Shown here one piece after another: positions 22,835-34,966 of a stretch of DNA of 64,000 bases. Source of the stretch: Periplaneta americana (taxonomy: Eukaryota > Arthropoda > Insecta > Blattodea > Blattidae); assembly GCF_040183065.1 (NCBI RefSeq), contig NC_091117.1, positions 104,380,501 through 104,444,500 of the forward strand, read 5' to 3'. The position numbers and the translations under genes are program-made. Every line of letters starts with the position of its first letter. Position 1 is the first letter of the stretch. The notes beneath the pieces are model-generated. The model was not told the origin of the DNA, made no database searches, and worked only from the letters and a program-made list of their open reading frames with translations.

Positions 22835-23264
22835 CAAGAGGGAAGGATGATGCACAGTGGGCCAGAATTCAAATCCAGCGGGATAGCGTATAATACTATC
22901 TCCAACTTTACCAAGACCATATACACCAAAGAAAGCGTTACAGTTTTTAAAAGATAACGTCACCGAACGTAAATACAATGCGCAGTGTTACCTATAGGTA
23001 TAGGCCTACCCAAGAAACTAGACATTACAACATTAGAAAGTACTGTAAAAATTATTCAAGAAAGTTTTCACGAATTCAAACAATGTAACTTCTGGTTATA
23101 TCATATCAAGTATTTATCCGTTTTAAAAAAATAAGAAGAATTCCTTTCCCGCTGAAATGCGACAAATGTTGAAGGAACTCATACTTACAGTACAAGTGAA
23201 GACGTGCGTGTGACAAGAGGGAAGGATGATGCACAGTGGGCCAGAATTCAAATCCAGCGGGAAA
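22507..23264 (+). repeat. tandem duplication, two ~378-bp units
   Basis: About 22507-22885 and 22886-23264 are nearly identical in direct orientation, differing by a few substitutions and one A in a homopolymer. Both units end in CACAGTGGGCCAGAATTCAA. The low divergence suggests the duplication is much younger than the degraded coding sequence it copies. Confidence 0.85.
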
Positions 23265-25489
23265 AAATTAAATAAGTATGGAATATAAAATTTTAAATGA
23301 ATCTGTTTTACTAAATAATGATTTCTAAGAGCTTATCGAATAATAATAATAAGCCAGTATGAGATGTCATCCGTAGTAATGAGCTATGAGTGCGAGTTTG
23401 AATAACTATTTTCAGGGAGCCTACTAGGTACTTAATTATATCACTTGTTCTTTTCGTGAACTTATAATTTCCAATATTCTCTAATATGAGGAGTAATCGT
23501 TTGCATCATCGTCCTCATCTTCCTTCCTTCCTCCTCCTCCTACTCCTCCTCCTCCTCTTCCTCTTCCTCTTCCAGCTACAACTGCTCTTCGTTCCAAAGA
23601 CGTTTTATCTTCGTTCGCTTCATTGCGCTGTGCTCAGTACGCAGTTTGCCGAGCAAAGAGCGTGGGGGCTCCGTGGTATGACGTCACAGAGCACGGAACA
23701 TGCCGGCCACTCAAGTCTAAAAAGTAAATCCACCTGAACTTAGTGTGCATTACACGTGTCAGAAAGATATCATAATTCTGTGGTGTTTGGGTAAAGGGAG
23801 ATAAGTCATAAAAATGAGTTTGAAGATAAATGAAAATTAAACTTTGAACCATTATTGCAAATAATTTTCTACACAAATAAAGCACATCAACTGCTAGTAT
23901 TCTTTGATTTTTGCACACTCATTTGTATAATTTAACTTGTGTGTTCATCTGGAAAAAAAAAATTCCACCTGCACAAAAAAATGACATCCTCCTTTACCCG
24001 AACACCACAAAATTATATATTATAGCATGTATCTACTTAAGTCGTAATACAATATGGCATTATTACTGTAAACACTACGTTGTATTGGTTTGTCATACGC
24101 CACTGTTTCGACAGGGTCTGTTCCGTAGTCTCTACCTATACTCCTAAGGAGAATTAGAGAAGCTCACTATGACGTCACAGAGCATCTAGTTAGAAATGAC
24201 TGGCATACACTGTAGTAAATAACCTCAGTAGCCCGTTGAGTATCAACGGAATTTCAGATATAAATCTATACTACGCGTCCAAGTTAAATCTGCGTCCGGA
24301 AAGAATGTGAATCACCGTTCCCTCTCCCTCTGGCCTTTGTGACCTATGAGTAAATACTGAGCTGATAAAGAAGTGTTTACTGTTTGTGCAAGCGAGTTGT
24401 ATGAGGTAGAGGTGAATACATGTGTATAGGTGGTGCTGGAAGTGTTGTACCCGTATAAATACTGTGAAAGTGTTAATATTATGCACAGTATTTCTTACAC
24501 AGATTATATATTATATTATCTCACTCATTGCATTATCTCTTGTAACATGACCTCACTCACAGACGACACTATAGGTTGTATACTAACAACTAGAGCAATT
24601 AGAGCTACTAGAGCTCGTCTCTTGCATTCACGGGACGCACATTTAACTAATTGACATAATAAATTAACAAATTCATGATAAAACATATAGGAGGGATATT
24701 TAATTCACCTCAAGCATTAATGACATTTTAGACCACATTACTCATAAAAACTCTGCTGTCTTTTAAAGGTGGCCCTTTCCTTCATTTGTGTTCTGTGTAG
24801 TGTCTTGCGATCGTGTTCTTCATAGAGCCGCATACAATTTGCTCATGTGTAAAAACTGGTTGCTGTAAAAAAATCCCAACTTTTATTGAACGTTTGACCA
24901 TGTGTCTTGTTTATAGTTAAGTAGAAAGCTGGAATTATTGGAAAATAACTTATTTTTAATATGAAGAATACATTTACATGACTTGGGGCTGAGAATAAAA
25001 ATCCTCTTACCTTTGTTACTTCCACTTAAAATGTCTGCATCAATATGTAAGTTCGTTCAGTTGATGTAATCATATTACTATTATTAAAAATAAATATCAG
25101 TAAGTTTGCACTTAAATTATTTATTATAACTTATGTACATAATTAAACACCATAGGTTATAAATGTAACAATTACTAATGTGTTTATGCATATTAGCCCG
25201 ATATATTTCAAATTATTTAAATTAAGTACATTTTATGATTGCTTCGGACCCGGCATTTAATTCTTACCAGCTTATCACTAAGGAGTATTTAGTTCAGAGT
25301 GGTCAGCTGCGCATGCGTAGGTGGCAAGTTTACAGCTCTTATCTCTAGTATAATATTACACAACCTGGCAGATCGTACGTCACTCACTTTAGAGACACGC
25401 CTAAAGACAATTTTATCACGGACAACCTAGAGATCACTTAAACTCGATGCATTTCTGCACTCAAGGACACACAGTAATTATTAATATTA
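23265..25489. other. no gene; CT-rich tract and a short inverted repeat
   Basis: A CTC/CCT-rich run lies at about 23515-23572. An inverted repeat pairs ATTCTGTGGTGTTTGGGTAA (from about 23774) with its complement near 23990-24015, separated by ~190 bp; this could be a small foldback element. The remainder is AT-rich with no coding signal I recognise. Confidence 0.5.
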
Positions 25490-25497
25490 AGCGGAAT

Positions 25498-26472
25498 CAG
25501 TGGCGGCTCCTGCATATTTCTTAAGAGGAGGAAAGAAATAATCTGTTAGGGAAGCGAGAACACTGCACTCACCCACGTGGTCTGTGTTGCCACATGTACA
25601 TTTTACAAGTTCAGTATCACATGCTTTTTAAGAGTGTCAGTTCTTGTAAAGTCATACTACCGTTATTGTTCAAAGCTACCGGTGGCCGATTAATTTTGTT
25701 ATGTTAAAAATTACGTAGTTTGCAGTACTTTCAATTTCAAATATATTTGTACAAAACTGACAACTTGGCTGTTGTCCTGTCTAGTAGACAATGAATGGAA
25801 GTGAATTTCAGAGGCCAAAAAATCTGCGATGCTAACTTAGAACTACTTCCTCTTTGTTTTATATAAATCCAACTTCAACTTTCAGATATCCTCGAAAGTT
25901 TCAAACCATGAATATAGCTTATATAAAGTGCAATGAATATATTTTGATTTACAATTAAAAAAAAACTTTATATGGTGTCTTTCATAGCTTTGCGTTAAAA
26001 CTGTTTTTATTGTGTCTCCTCCTAGATGTGTTATAGTCTGGTTGAATGCAGCATCGTTAGATGGCAGCGGTAGCGAGCTTACTGCACGATCAGTCGGTTT
26101 CTATTTCCGGCTCATGCACTGATTCAGGGGAGGATCTCCTCCCTCTCCGTTCATTCACTTGCTTTAAAACTCTACTTCTTTCTCTGGCCGCTAGCGCGCT
26201 GTTGTCTATGCGTGTTAATTGCAGTAAAGGAGGAAAGGATTGACTTTCCTCTACACAAACAATCTCGCATCCTTTTCACAGTTTTCTTGCAGCACATGAG
26301 TGCGCGTCGTTTAAAACTCGATCAACCAAGGTTTTCTTATAGCTGTGAACTTAAAAAATTATCGAATCTTCCTCGAATTTCAAGGCATATATTTCAATTG
26401 GTATTTACTTTCAAAATAAGAAAAATGTGAGGAGGACGTTCCTCCCTTCCCTCCCCCGAGGAACCGCCACTG
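25498..26472. mobile_element. short non-autonomous hAT element
   Basis: The ends are CAGTGGCGGCTCCTG (left) and the reverse complement of GAACCGCCACTG (right), a typical hAT-type CAGTGGCGG terminus. A perfect 8-bp TSD, agcggaat, flanks it at 25490-25497 and 26473-26480. At 975 bp with no recognisable transposase it is a MITE-like derivative. Confidence 0.88.
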
Positions 26473-26842
26473 AGCGGAATATCCTCTCTGTTAACGTACA
26501 GTATACTGGTTCTCGGTTTTAGTATCTAACTTCTCAGGACGTATTTCTTAGTAAATAGCTTCTCGACAAGAGTTTCATATCAAGTTTGGTTCGAAGTGTT
26601 AATGCTATGGTAAAAAAAAAAGATGTCATCATGTAATTTGTCCGCTAGGTGCGCAGATGGTGGCGGGAGAACAGGAGGGTGGAGCTTAGACTAGTGACAG
26701 ACTACAGTCGCTAATCACGATTAGCATTATCGCGATTATCTCCGATCGCGATTACCGAAAATGTGTTGACACACTAGGTCACGCTTGGTCCCGTCTGGTC
26801 AACAGCTGAATTGCCATAGAGGAAACAATTTTTCCCATGTAC

Positions 26843-29623
26843 CAGCCGCGGCCCGCAAGGTGAAGTGACGGAAGTGGCTCTTCACCTACATTTTAAAATT
26901 ATAATCACAATAATTATGCATTTTCATTTTATCATAGTTATAACCTGCTCACAAATCTCCTATCGCTATCTGAAAGACGAAAGCCTCGTGAAGTGTCTGG
27001 GTGTATCGCTGCACACTTTCCCTTTCGCGTCGCTTGCTGACACTCACCCCCTATATAATGTAAGAGTAGGTACTGGTTTTCAAGAAGAAACGCTTCTTTT
27101 TCCACATTTCTAGTACACAGGCCTGTTGTAGGTTGCCAGGTAACGAGCATTGACCCTCCAAGGATAGAAGAGCCGTTCCTTTGCCTATTCAAGGAATAAA
27201 GAAACAGGTTTATAAACACCCCTCGCTTGTCCAACCCGCCGAACCCCGACAAGGCGACAAGTGCAAACCCATTGTCAGTTTTATCCATTTCTTGGTGAGA
27301 GAAACAAGTTAATTTTGTTATTTGTGTATTATTTAGTGATGTTCATAAGTGATTTTGCGAATGAATCCAGAAAACGATGTAGTGTGTAATTTATTAGAGA
27401 CACCGTTTTCTCGTTGGCGCGAGGAAGATAAGAGAGACTTATTAGTGTTTAATCGCCCAACTCCGCGTTTATCAGTGTCTGTTAGAAAACAAAAAAAGTC
27501 CGGAAATTCTTATCAATTGCATTTTAAAAGTACCTGGTATGGGGAATATACCTGGTTATGTGGCAGTGTTTTTCTACAAAAACTTTTCTGCTGGGCTTGC
27601 CTTTTATTAGGAGTGAAAAGGAACGTTTGGAATAACGCGGGGTTTGGCGATTTTGCGAACTCAACTCGTGCATTTCACAAACATGGGGATTCGAGTGAGC
27701 ATTTGAAGTGCGTATTGCAATTGAAACAAGTCGAAAGAAATTTGAACTCAATTCGCGATGCGTTACAGGAGTCGTCCTTATTGTGTATTAAAATATTTAA
27801 TGAGAATGTTCGGTTAAACAGGAACTTTATGAAAGTTGTGGTTCAAGCCGTTATATATTTAGCGAAACAAGAGTTGCTATTTCGAGGACATGATGAACAA
27901 GTTTCGTCACATAACCGCGGTAATTTCAAAGAACTCTGCTCCAAACTTTGCTCTCCGTAAGTTCCGACGAAGTTAGAAATCAATACAATAAAATTAAATG
28001 TGTATTCAGCGGCGAGTCTAAGACAATACAGAACGAACTAATTGAATGTATTTCAGACTACGTATGTAACCAAATCAAGAAAGAAGTAAATGAAACTGAT
28101 TTTTTTTCATTGCAAATTGACGATGCGACGGACGTTGGACAAAACTGTCAATGCTCTATAATAGTAAGATTCGTGACTTCACATGGTAAACTGGTGGAGC
28201 GTTTCTTAGGTTTTTATGACGTAAGTTCTGATCGGACTGCACAAGCCCTGTTTGAACTAATAGACAGCATCTTAGGGCCTTTAAATTATCGTAATAAATT
28301 GAGAGGACAATGTTACGATGGCGCTAGTGTAATGTCAGGCCACATAAATGGCCTACAGAAAAAAGTCAAAGATGAAGTTCCTCAAGCTATTTTCATTCAT
28401 TGTCTAGCGCATCGTTTGAATTTAGTTCTGCAACAGAGTTGCAACAGTATTTCAAGTTGCCGAATTTTCTTTGCAAACCTAAGCGGAATTCCCACTTTCT
28501 TTCATCATTCAGGTAAACGTAACTACATTCTAAATTCGATAGTTGGAAGGCGAATTCCAACAGCTGTGGAAACGAGGTGGACATCGGACTCCAAAATACT
28601 CAAAACAGTAGTAGAGAATTGGGACGGTTTAAAAGAGGTTTTCGAAAAAATAAAAATAAATCCTGGAACTGATAGTACTTCCATCCGTCAATGCGGAGGG
28701 TTCTTGAATGACATGAATGACTTTGAATTCAGTTTTTTGGCTCTGGTTTTTTTTATGACATATTCTGTCTAACTGATGTTTTGTATGATGTTCTGCAAAA
28801 GAAATGTTTAGATATAAGTTACTGTGCAGCTAAAATTCGAAGTATTTACGATTTAATTAATAGTAAAAGAAATGAAGAATACTGCAACAAAATATTTCGT
28901 AATGCAAAAGTGAGAAGTAACTGCAACCATAAAAGACAGCATGCCCAATTATCCGATGAAGACATTTTCTTCAAATACAAGTCATTGTTTTACGAGATAG
29001 TAGACAATATTCTGTCACAAATTAATACTAGATTTCATGACTTGAACAAAGTATCATTTCTAAGTTTGGTAGATACAACAAAATTTAAAGACTATTCTAA
29101 AGAGTTTCCATCAGGTGTTTTGCAGAACTTGATCGAGTGCTACCCATCCATATTTTAAAAAAATCAACGTTTACAAAATGAACTTGAACTTCTTTATGGT
29201 GATAGCAATTACAGTGGCGTTAACGCTTTGAAAGCATTGGAGATGTTACGTCAGAGTGATGTTCATCAAGACGTATTCCAGGAAGTGTATAAGTTGTTTT
29301 CACTTGTAGTGTCTTTGCCATCCACCAGTGTGTCCGTAGAAAGAAGTTTTTCGTGTCTAAAGAGAATAAAAACTTATTTGCGGAATACAATTTCCCAGCA
29401 GCGTTTGTCCTCCTTGGCCAACATTTCTATTCATAGAGAACTTATTTCGGAACTTGAAGGACAACCCAGCTTTTTAGATGACATCATTGACAAATTCGCG
29501 GCCCTGAAGAACAGGAGAATAGACCTACTCTACAAGAGATAAGGTAAGATTGAAAAAATATTGTTTCTTGTCACATACAGTTGTCAGCACTTCACTTGTC
29601 TTCTGAATCACGGGCCGCCCCTG
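26843..29623 (+). mobile_element. near-full-length hAT transposon (ZMYM1-like / TTF zinc finger type)
   Basis: The terminal repeats CAGCCGCGGCCCG and CAGGGGCGGCCCG (right end, reverse complement) are short and imperfect. A perfect 8-bp TSD, ccatgtac, lies at 26835-26842 and 29624-29631. At 2781 bp it contains one transposase gene running left to right with only a few frameshifts, the best preserved transposase in the window. Confidence 0.92.
27361..29542 (+). pseudogene. hAT transposase, frameshifted
   Basis: From MNPENDVVCNLLETPFS the protein has a TTF-type zinc-binding region (WLCGSVFLQKLFCWACLLL; CFxC-like cysteines), HGDSSEHLKC, then a DUF4371-like catalytic region: FFSLQIDDATDVGQN (first acidic cluster), LRGQCYDGASVMSGHINGLQ and HCLAHRLNLVLQQS, followed by TAVETRWTSD. 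The C-terminal hAT dimerisation region reads LVVSLPSTSVSVERSFSCLK then NTISQQRLSSLANISIHREL. Frames change near 27950 and 28770, and a stop after YPSIF at about 29156 interrupts the section before the dimerisation region. All main domains are present, so the copy is probably relatively young. Similar to proteins annotated zinc finger MYM-type protein 1-like. Confidence 0.88.
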
Positions 29624-29631
29624 CCATGTAC

Positions 29632-30361
29632 ATACGTATAATATGTTTGTTTCCAACATCTTAAGTTCATACCTTCTATGGATGTTTGTGCATTGCTTTT
29701 TTTTTTCCTTTTTTTTGTTGTTTCTCGCAACTTGATATGGGAATTTATTTGTTAAAATTGTTATATGTTTTACAATGTAAACTGATACAATTTATATCAT
29801 TACTATTTATATTATTTTGGAAAGAGATTTTATAACCTATATAATTTATATCATCATGCCTAAGATTTATATTATTTTGTAATAAAACATATTTTTAAAA
29901 TGAATCCTAACCTCAACGATATCGTCATAATAGAGACTGATACCGAAAATCTGAAAAAGAAACCAGTTCCAGTTTATAATCCATTATTTATTGAAATGAA
30001 ACACCTTTCAGCAGCCTTCTATTGCCCTCTATATATGAAATATGAATTATTCGTCTGCCATTTGTTAATATATTTCTTTTTACTTTTCTCACATCTACAT
30101 TAAATTTCTCCACTACATCTAATAGTAGCCAAATTCATTTTATAGCCATTCATTTTCGTTTCTATTTCGTATTATACAATGGAAGGGGTAACAAAATTCT
30201 ACAGCAGAAGCTATCACGACTTCCTAAATAATATAAATCGAGGTGATTCGAAACCAAAGGCTCCTAAACTGTTACTTTCGTCCACTGGGCCGTGCCTCAG
30301 CGCGATTATCTAGTTCTGGAAACAGGATTAAGCTCCTGATCGCGATCGGGACGGTGACACA
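29632..30361. other. no gene recognised
   Basis: AT- and T-rich sequence, with a TTTTTTTTCC run at about 29697. It contains no credible coding sequence and separates the hAT element from P-like copy 2. Confidence 0.5.
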
Positions 30362-30368
30362 CTACAAC

Positions 30369-32293
30369 CACAGTCTAATACATACAGTCTCGCAACTTCA
30401 ACACTTTTTTTTTGCCAACATTCGCGACACTAGCGCCCAAGCGGCAGGCAAGGCACTGGTCATAGGGTTGATATAGCTAGCACGTGCTTTAAAGGGATGC
30501 GAGATGTTATAATAACGTTTTAATCATGCATCGGAATAAAGGCAATGTGTGCAATGACGAAAATTGCAGTAACAACAAGTTTAAATCTCCGAATTTGTCG
30601 TACTTCAGATTCCCTAAAGACCAAGAGAAAATCATAACTCAGTCATTACCAATAATCCACGTTGTAGGTAGCCTACATATTGTGTTCTATGAAACATTTA
30701 TTACTTATCAGTTACCTATTTGTATATCAGGAAGGACGGTTTAAATAAAAACAAAGTAAATACCTGTTACAGTATATTATTTTTTTTGCAGAGATCATAT
30801 GTGTAAATGTGTTACCATTCCGATTTTGGATAATGTATCTACAGTTTTTAATGCAAGTAATTCCATAATTTTTGTATTCGTGTTTTTTTTCTTTATATTT
30901 TTCAAAAGTTGAATGTTATATAGCATTCAAGGAGATATCATGGTTTTAATTTTGCAAGAATTCATGGAGTATAGTAATTCTTTTGCAAAATATTCACTTC
31001 TTGAATAAATCCAGAATGTGTCGATAAATTTCTGATGTATTGGTGTAGATTCATGTGGCAGACGTATTAAGTTCTCAAGAAATAAAAGAACCTTTTTAAA
31101 TTTAATATAAAAAGCAATGTTTTCTGTAATAATTTGCATGACTGTTATTGGTGTTGATTTTACATTCCCAGTGATTATTTGAGCCGTTCAGTGCAGAAGT
31201 GGTGTAAGTCAAAATCAGGTAATGATGTTTAAAGTAAAAATTCTGTAAAATGCAGCGCAAAGTAGCAATTAATATATCCTTCGTGCTATTCACTGACTAT
31301 TAATAGTTTAAATATATTCAATATTAACTGCCACTTTGCGGTGTATTTTACAGAATGTTTACTTTTACCCCTCATTACCCATTTTTGACTTACACCACTT
31401 CTGCTCTGAAAATAAAATTAGGCCTACATTTTCTGAGTTAATTGAAGTTACAATTTTTTCAACAAAATTGTGTGTTAATTTATTTGTTCTCACCTACGTC
31501 ATATTAACAGTAAGTGCATGTAAATTACATATTATATAGGTAGGATAATTTAAAATTAGGCATTATGTGTGAAAACTGGAAATGTAATGTAAAATGCGGT
31601 AAACTTGCCATAAAAATTTAAACCTTAACATCAGCACTATTTGTGACTCAAAATAATAAAGGCAATACCGGTTCTTAAGAAATGGAAAAATAATGAACTT
31701 CATATTAATGTTTAAATTATCCCATTTTCTTTATTTTCAAGTTTACCTCAGCGGCCGAGTTTACCCCAATTTGCGGTATGCAAAATCGTTAATTTCTCAG
31801 GAAATAGGGAGAGGAGTTCACCACGCGATGTACCCTACGAGATATGCCCTACAATTTTGAAGCTACTAATTTTTACTCTTCTCACAGGAAATACAAAGTT
31901 CCAATGATTCATAAATATATTTAGGAATGAATTGAATTAACCGACAACGCACGAACAATTATATTATTTCAAACCATGATACGTGATCATAGCCATGATT
32001 CAGTTGTAAGGAGCAGAAAGAATTACGTTTATTCCCAGCTTCTGAAACTTGTAGAATAACTTCGTGTGAAATTCTTCCAGGATTCTAAATTAGAATTAAT
32101 AAGAACCATATACACTTATTTTATAGCATTAAAATATAAAATAAATTACGCAAAACCCGTTTTCTGATGTGTTATCATTTGTCGTGTGCACACTTTTAAC
32201 TTGCCTGCCACCAGAGGGCTACTGTCGCGCCAGCTGTCAAATGTTGGCATATTTTATACGTATGAGTTGCGTGACTGTATCTATTAGACTGTG
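30369..32293 (+). mobile_element. P-like (THAP) element, copy 2, inverted relative to copy 1
   Basis: TIRs CACAGTCTAATACATACAGT (left) and the reverse complement of ATTAGACTGTG (right) match those of copy 1. A 7-bp duplication, ctacaac (30362-30368, 32294-32300), flanks it; it becomes 8 bp if the first C of the element is counted as target. Its length, 1925 bp, is almost equal to copy 1 (1921 bp) and the internal sequence is collinear in reverse, including the palindrome centred near 31300. THAP coding is on the plus strand near the left end. Confidence 0.85.
30526..30744 (+). pseudogene. THAP-domain N-terminal fragment (P-like transposase exon 1)
   Basis: MHRNKGNVCNDENCSNNKFK followed by SPNLSYFRFPKDQEK gives the first half of a THAP zinc finger. 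The frame then runs on through apparently non-coding sequence. A GTAGGTAGCC at about 30664 could be the exon's splice donor, and TTTTTTTTGCAG at about 30781-30792 looks like an acceptor, followed by GATCATATGTGTAAATG. If spliced there, the second half of the THAP finger could follow; I cannot confirm it. Confidence 0.65.
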
Positions 32294-32439
32294 CTACAAC
32301 CACAGCTACAACTCCGATCGCTATTAGTGACTGTCAATGCCTTCTCGATCTAGACCAGGCCGTAATGCAGGTTGTGTGACGTCACTCGAAGAGTCGGGCT
32401 TTGTGTTTGAGTATACAGAGCTGAGTGAAATATATTACT

Positions 32440-33100
32440 TTATTGTGTCGGTGCTCAATTTTATTTAGTGTAACGTGTGTATAAGACCCGTTCACTTCTT
32501 ATTGCATAACATTTTGCAGAACTAATTACAAAACTGTGTTATTTTAATGTGAACGGAGTTTTACATGTTAACATAACCTGTTTGCATCAACATTTTAAGT
32601 TTGGAATGGAAGCTATTTTGAGATTTAATATAGAAGAATTATTTATATTGTGATTTTAATTTAGCAAATCTACCTTCCTTACTTGTAGATAGAAAATTTA
32701 CCATAGTCCCTCCTATGAAATTAGTGTACGTACGGTTGTGTGGTACTTCCTCTGGTAGGTTAGATAAATACAATTCGATACAACCCAGTATAATAGGGAT
32801 TAAATTAATACAATTAAATTTTTATTCAATGTAATGTGTGAATAAGTTCCATTTATTTGTTGCATAATGTAGCAGGAATAATTATAAAACTGTGTTATTT
32901 TTATGTGAAGAGAATTTATTCACCATGTTAACATAATCTATTTGCGTCAACATTTTAAGTTGAGAACGAAAGCTGTTTTGAGATTTAATAAAGAAGAATA
33001 TATATAGGATAAACTTCAGAACACGGTTACCGTCCTTACTTGTAGGTAGAAAATTTACCACAGTCCTTCCTATGAAATGTACATACGGTTATATTACTTA
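32440..33100 (+). repeat. two diverged tandem units of ~290-360 bp
   Basis: About 32450-32735 and 32808-33090 share a collinear series of blocks: AAACTGTGTTATTTT, ATGTTAACATAA, CATCAACATTTTAAGTT/GTCAACATTTTAAGTT, TTTTGAGATTTAAT, CCTTACTTGTAG, GAAAATTTACCA and TCCTATGAAA. The units are well diverged. No coding sequence is evident. Confidence 0.75.
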
Positions 33101-34090
33101 CTAGCGCTGAGGTATAGTTCCGGTAATTTCTGAACTGAAAACAGTTGGATTTATTTTTTGTGGAGATGCATTTGATCCTATAAGCAAGGCATAATAAAAG
33201 CCTGAACGAACCGAACTAATTAGTATAAGGGAAGTCGGGGGAATATGGGCACCTTAGTACTATTTCGGGTGCAATATCTCTCGGGTTTTTCTAATAAATA
33301 ATTTTACAGCTGGGATATGTTTTTTAACTATTTAGCTATATTATATAAGAATCCTAACTGCTTACTCCTAACTGTATACAAGTAAAACTGGAAAATGCAA
33401 GTTAATGTGTTTTGCCCATATTCCCCAGAGTGTGGGGGTAAAATGGGCATTAATGATGTGAATCATATTCAACTGAAAGTAGTGAAAAACACTTAGAATA
33501 CTTGAAAATATAACTGTATTAACTATATTATATATTGTATATGCAATTTGTGATGGTTATTGCGTAACGCCTTTGGCAGATGATGTGACTCTTTGGCGAT
33601 GAATGACGTTTGGAGATTCTAATACATTTGAATCAGTTGAAGGAATTGTATGAATTGTAGGTTTGTCACCTGATGCTGCAGTGCCAATGTAAAGCATAAT
33701 CAGGAATGATACTCATGTGCAGTGAAAAAGGGCCTGAAGCTCGGAAGGCATTTACAGCCAGACATACATTGACACATCTGTCCCATGCTTCTTTGACAAT
33801 GGAAGCAAACTCGACCTTCGTAAAATGTCTCCTATGTTGCCTGAAGAAAGCTGTAGCACTACTGTTGTAAGCTTTCTTCAGAGGACGAAACAGACCACTA
33901 TCTGCTGATTGAAGCAAGGCTGTGGTGTGTGGAGGAAGACAAAACATGCATAATCCATATTCTACTGCAAAGTTAAGAGTGTCAGGATTACAACTATGTG
34001 AATCACGTCCATCTACTATCAAAATTGCAGGTGCATGCTTACTGATGTTGAAATAAGCAACGAAGTTCTTGATTATTAAGAAAAAATATA

Positions 34091-34966
34091 CGAGGTGTGA
34101 TCATTAAATTCCGAGATTTTGTCTCCTGTGGGCGAAGGGATCACGTGATTGACACGCGTGAGCAGCAGTGACACTAAACGACCTTGAAAAGACACGACAC
34201 GAAGTTTCGGAGCGCTCTCTTCATTGAAACCTGTGTTGCACAAGGTTTTGTTAGCACGTGCATCCGCGCACTTGCGAAATGCGATGTACTCGGAAGTGAA
34301 GGAGAGAGCCAACGTCAAATTCTTTGGGAAATCGGCAACCGTAACGCATGGAATGTTGAAGCAAGCCTACGGGAATGAAGCAGTGAGTCAGGCGAGATGT
34401 TTCGAGTGGCACTCGTGCTTCAGAAATGGCAAAACATCGCTGAAGGACGACGAGATGCCAGGTCGACCACGCACGTGCAACACTGGCGAAAATGTCGAAA
34501 AAATTCGACAAATTGTGCATAATGATCCTCACGTCCATTTTGAATATGAATGACTACAGCTCTGGACAAAGAACAAATGGATGCTCCATGACGACACTGC
34601 TCCAGCTCACAGAGCTCTCGCAACACTCCAGTCTTGCACTCTTAATGAGATGATCGTCGTTCCTCACCCCCGTATTCACCAGATTTGACCACCTGCGACT
34701 TTTTTTTTTTTTGTTTCCGAAGATGAAATTCAAGCTAAAGGGTCACCGTTTTAGCACTGTGGAGGAGATCCAACGCTAATCGCAGAAGGTGCTTGACAGG
34801 CTTCAAGAACGCGACTTTCAGGAGGCATTCCAAAAATGGCAGACACGCTGGGATAGTATATAGCCGCCCAAAAGGACTATCTTGAAGGTGATGGCAGCCA
34901 CATTTAAATGAGGTAGTTTTATTTCCACTTATGGGACAGGTCTCGGAATTTAATGATTATACCTCG
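34091..34966 (+). mobile_element. mariner transposon, internally deleted, nested in the pogo-like transposase
   Basis: TIRs CGAGGTGTGATCATTAAATT and CGAGGTATAATCATTAAATT (right end, reverse complement) are nearly identical for ~28 bp. TA target duplications at 34089-34090 and 34967-34968. At 876 bp, versus ~1.3 kb for a full mariner, it has lost the middle of its gene. Confidence 0.9.
34224..34905 (+). pseudogene. mariner transposase with internal deletion
   Basis: The N-terminal helix-turn-helix part reads KSATVTHGMLKQAYGNEAVS, ARCFEWHSCFRNGKTSLKDD and GRPRTCNTGENVEKIRQIVH. After PHVHFEYE* at about 34553 the sequence jumps to the C-terminal DDE part: KWMLHDDTAPAHRALATLQ (second Asp), PPYSPDLTTCDFFFF (third Asp of the DD34D motif) and fragments of EDEIQAKGS and DYLEGDGSH. 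The first catalytic Asp and about 130 residues are deleted. The DFFFF phenylalanine run coincides with a T13 tract near 34700, a likely slippage site. Confidence 0.85.

Larger units (their letters stand above)
21129..23264 (+). mobile_element. transposon relic with CACAGTG-type terminus, possibly Transib-like
   Basis: At 21129 the sequence CACAGTGGGCCAGAATTCAG begins a region holding a degraded protein (next entry). The same motif, in direct orientation, recurs at about 22852 and 23232 at the ends of a tandem duplication. CACAGTG is the heptamer typical of Transib ends and of RAG recombination signals. No inverted partner (…CACTGTG) was found at a plausible right end, so the right boundary is undefined and the family call is tentative. 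Confidence 0.4.

Noticed and set aside
26690..32345. A larger element enclosing both the hAT and P-like copy 2, with ends TGACAGACTACAGTCGCTAA and TGACAGTCACTAATAGCGAT (right end, reverse complement).
   Set aside because: Resemblance is weak and needs gaps; no target duplication was found.
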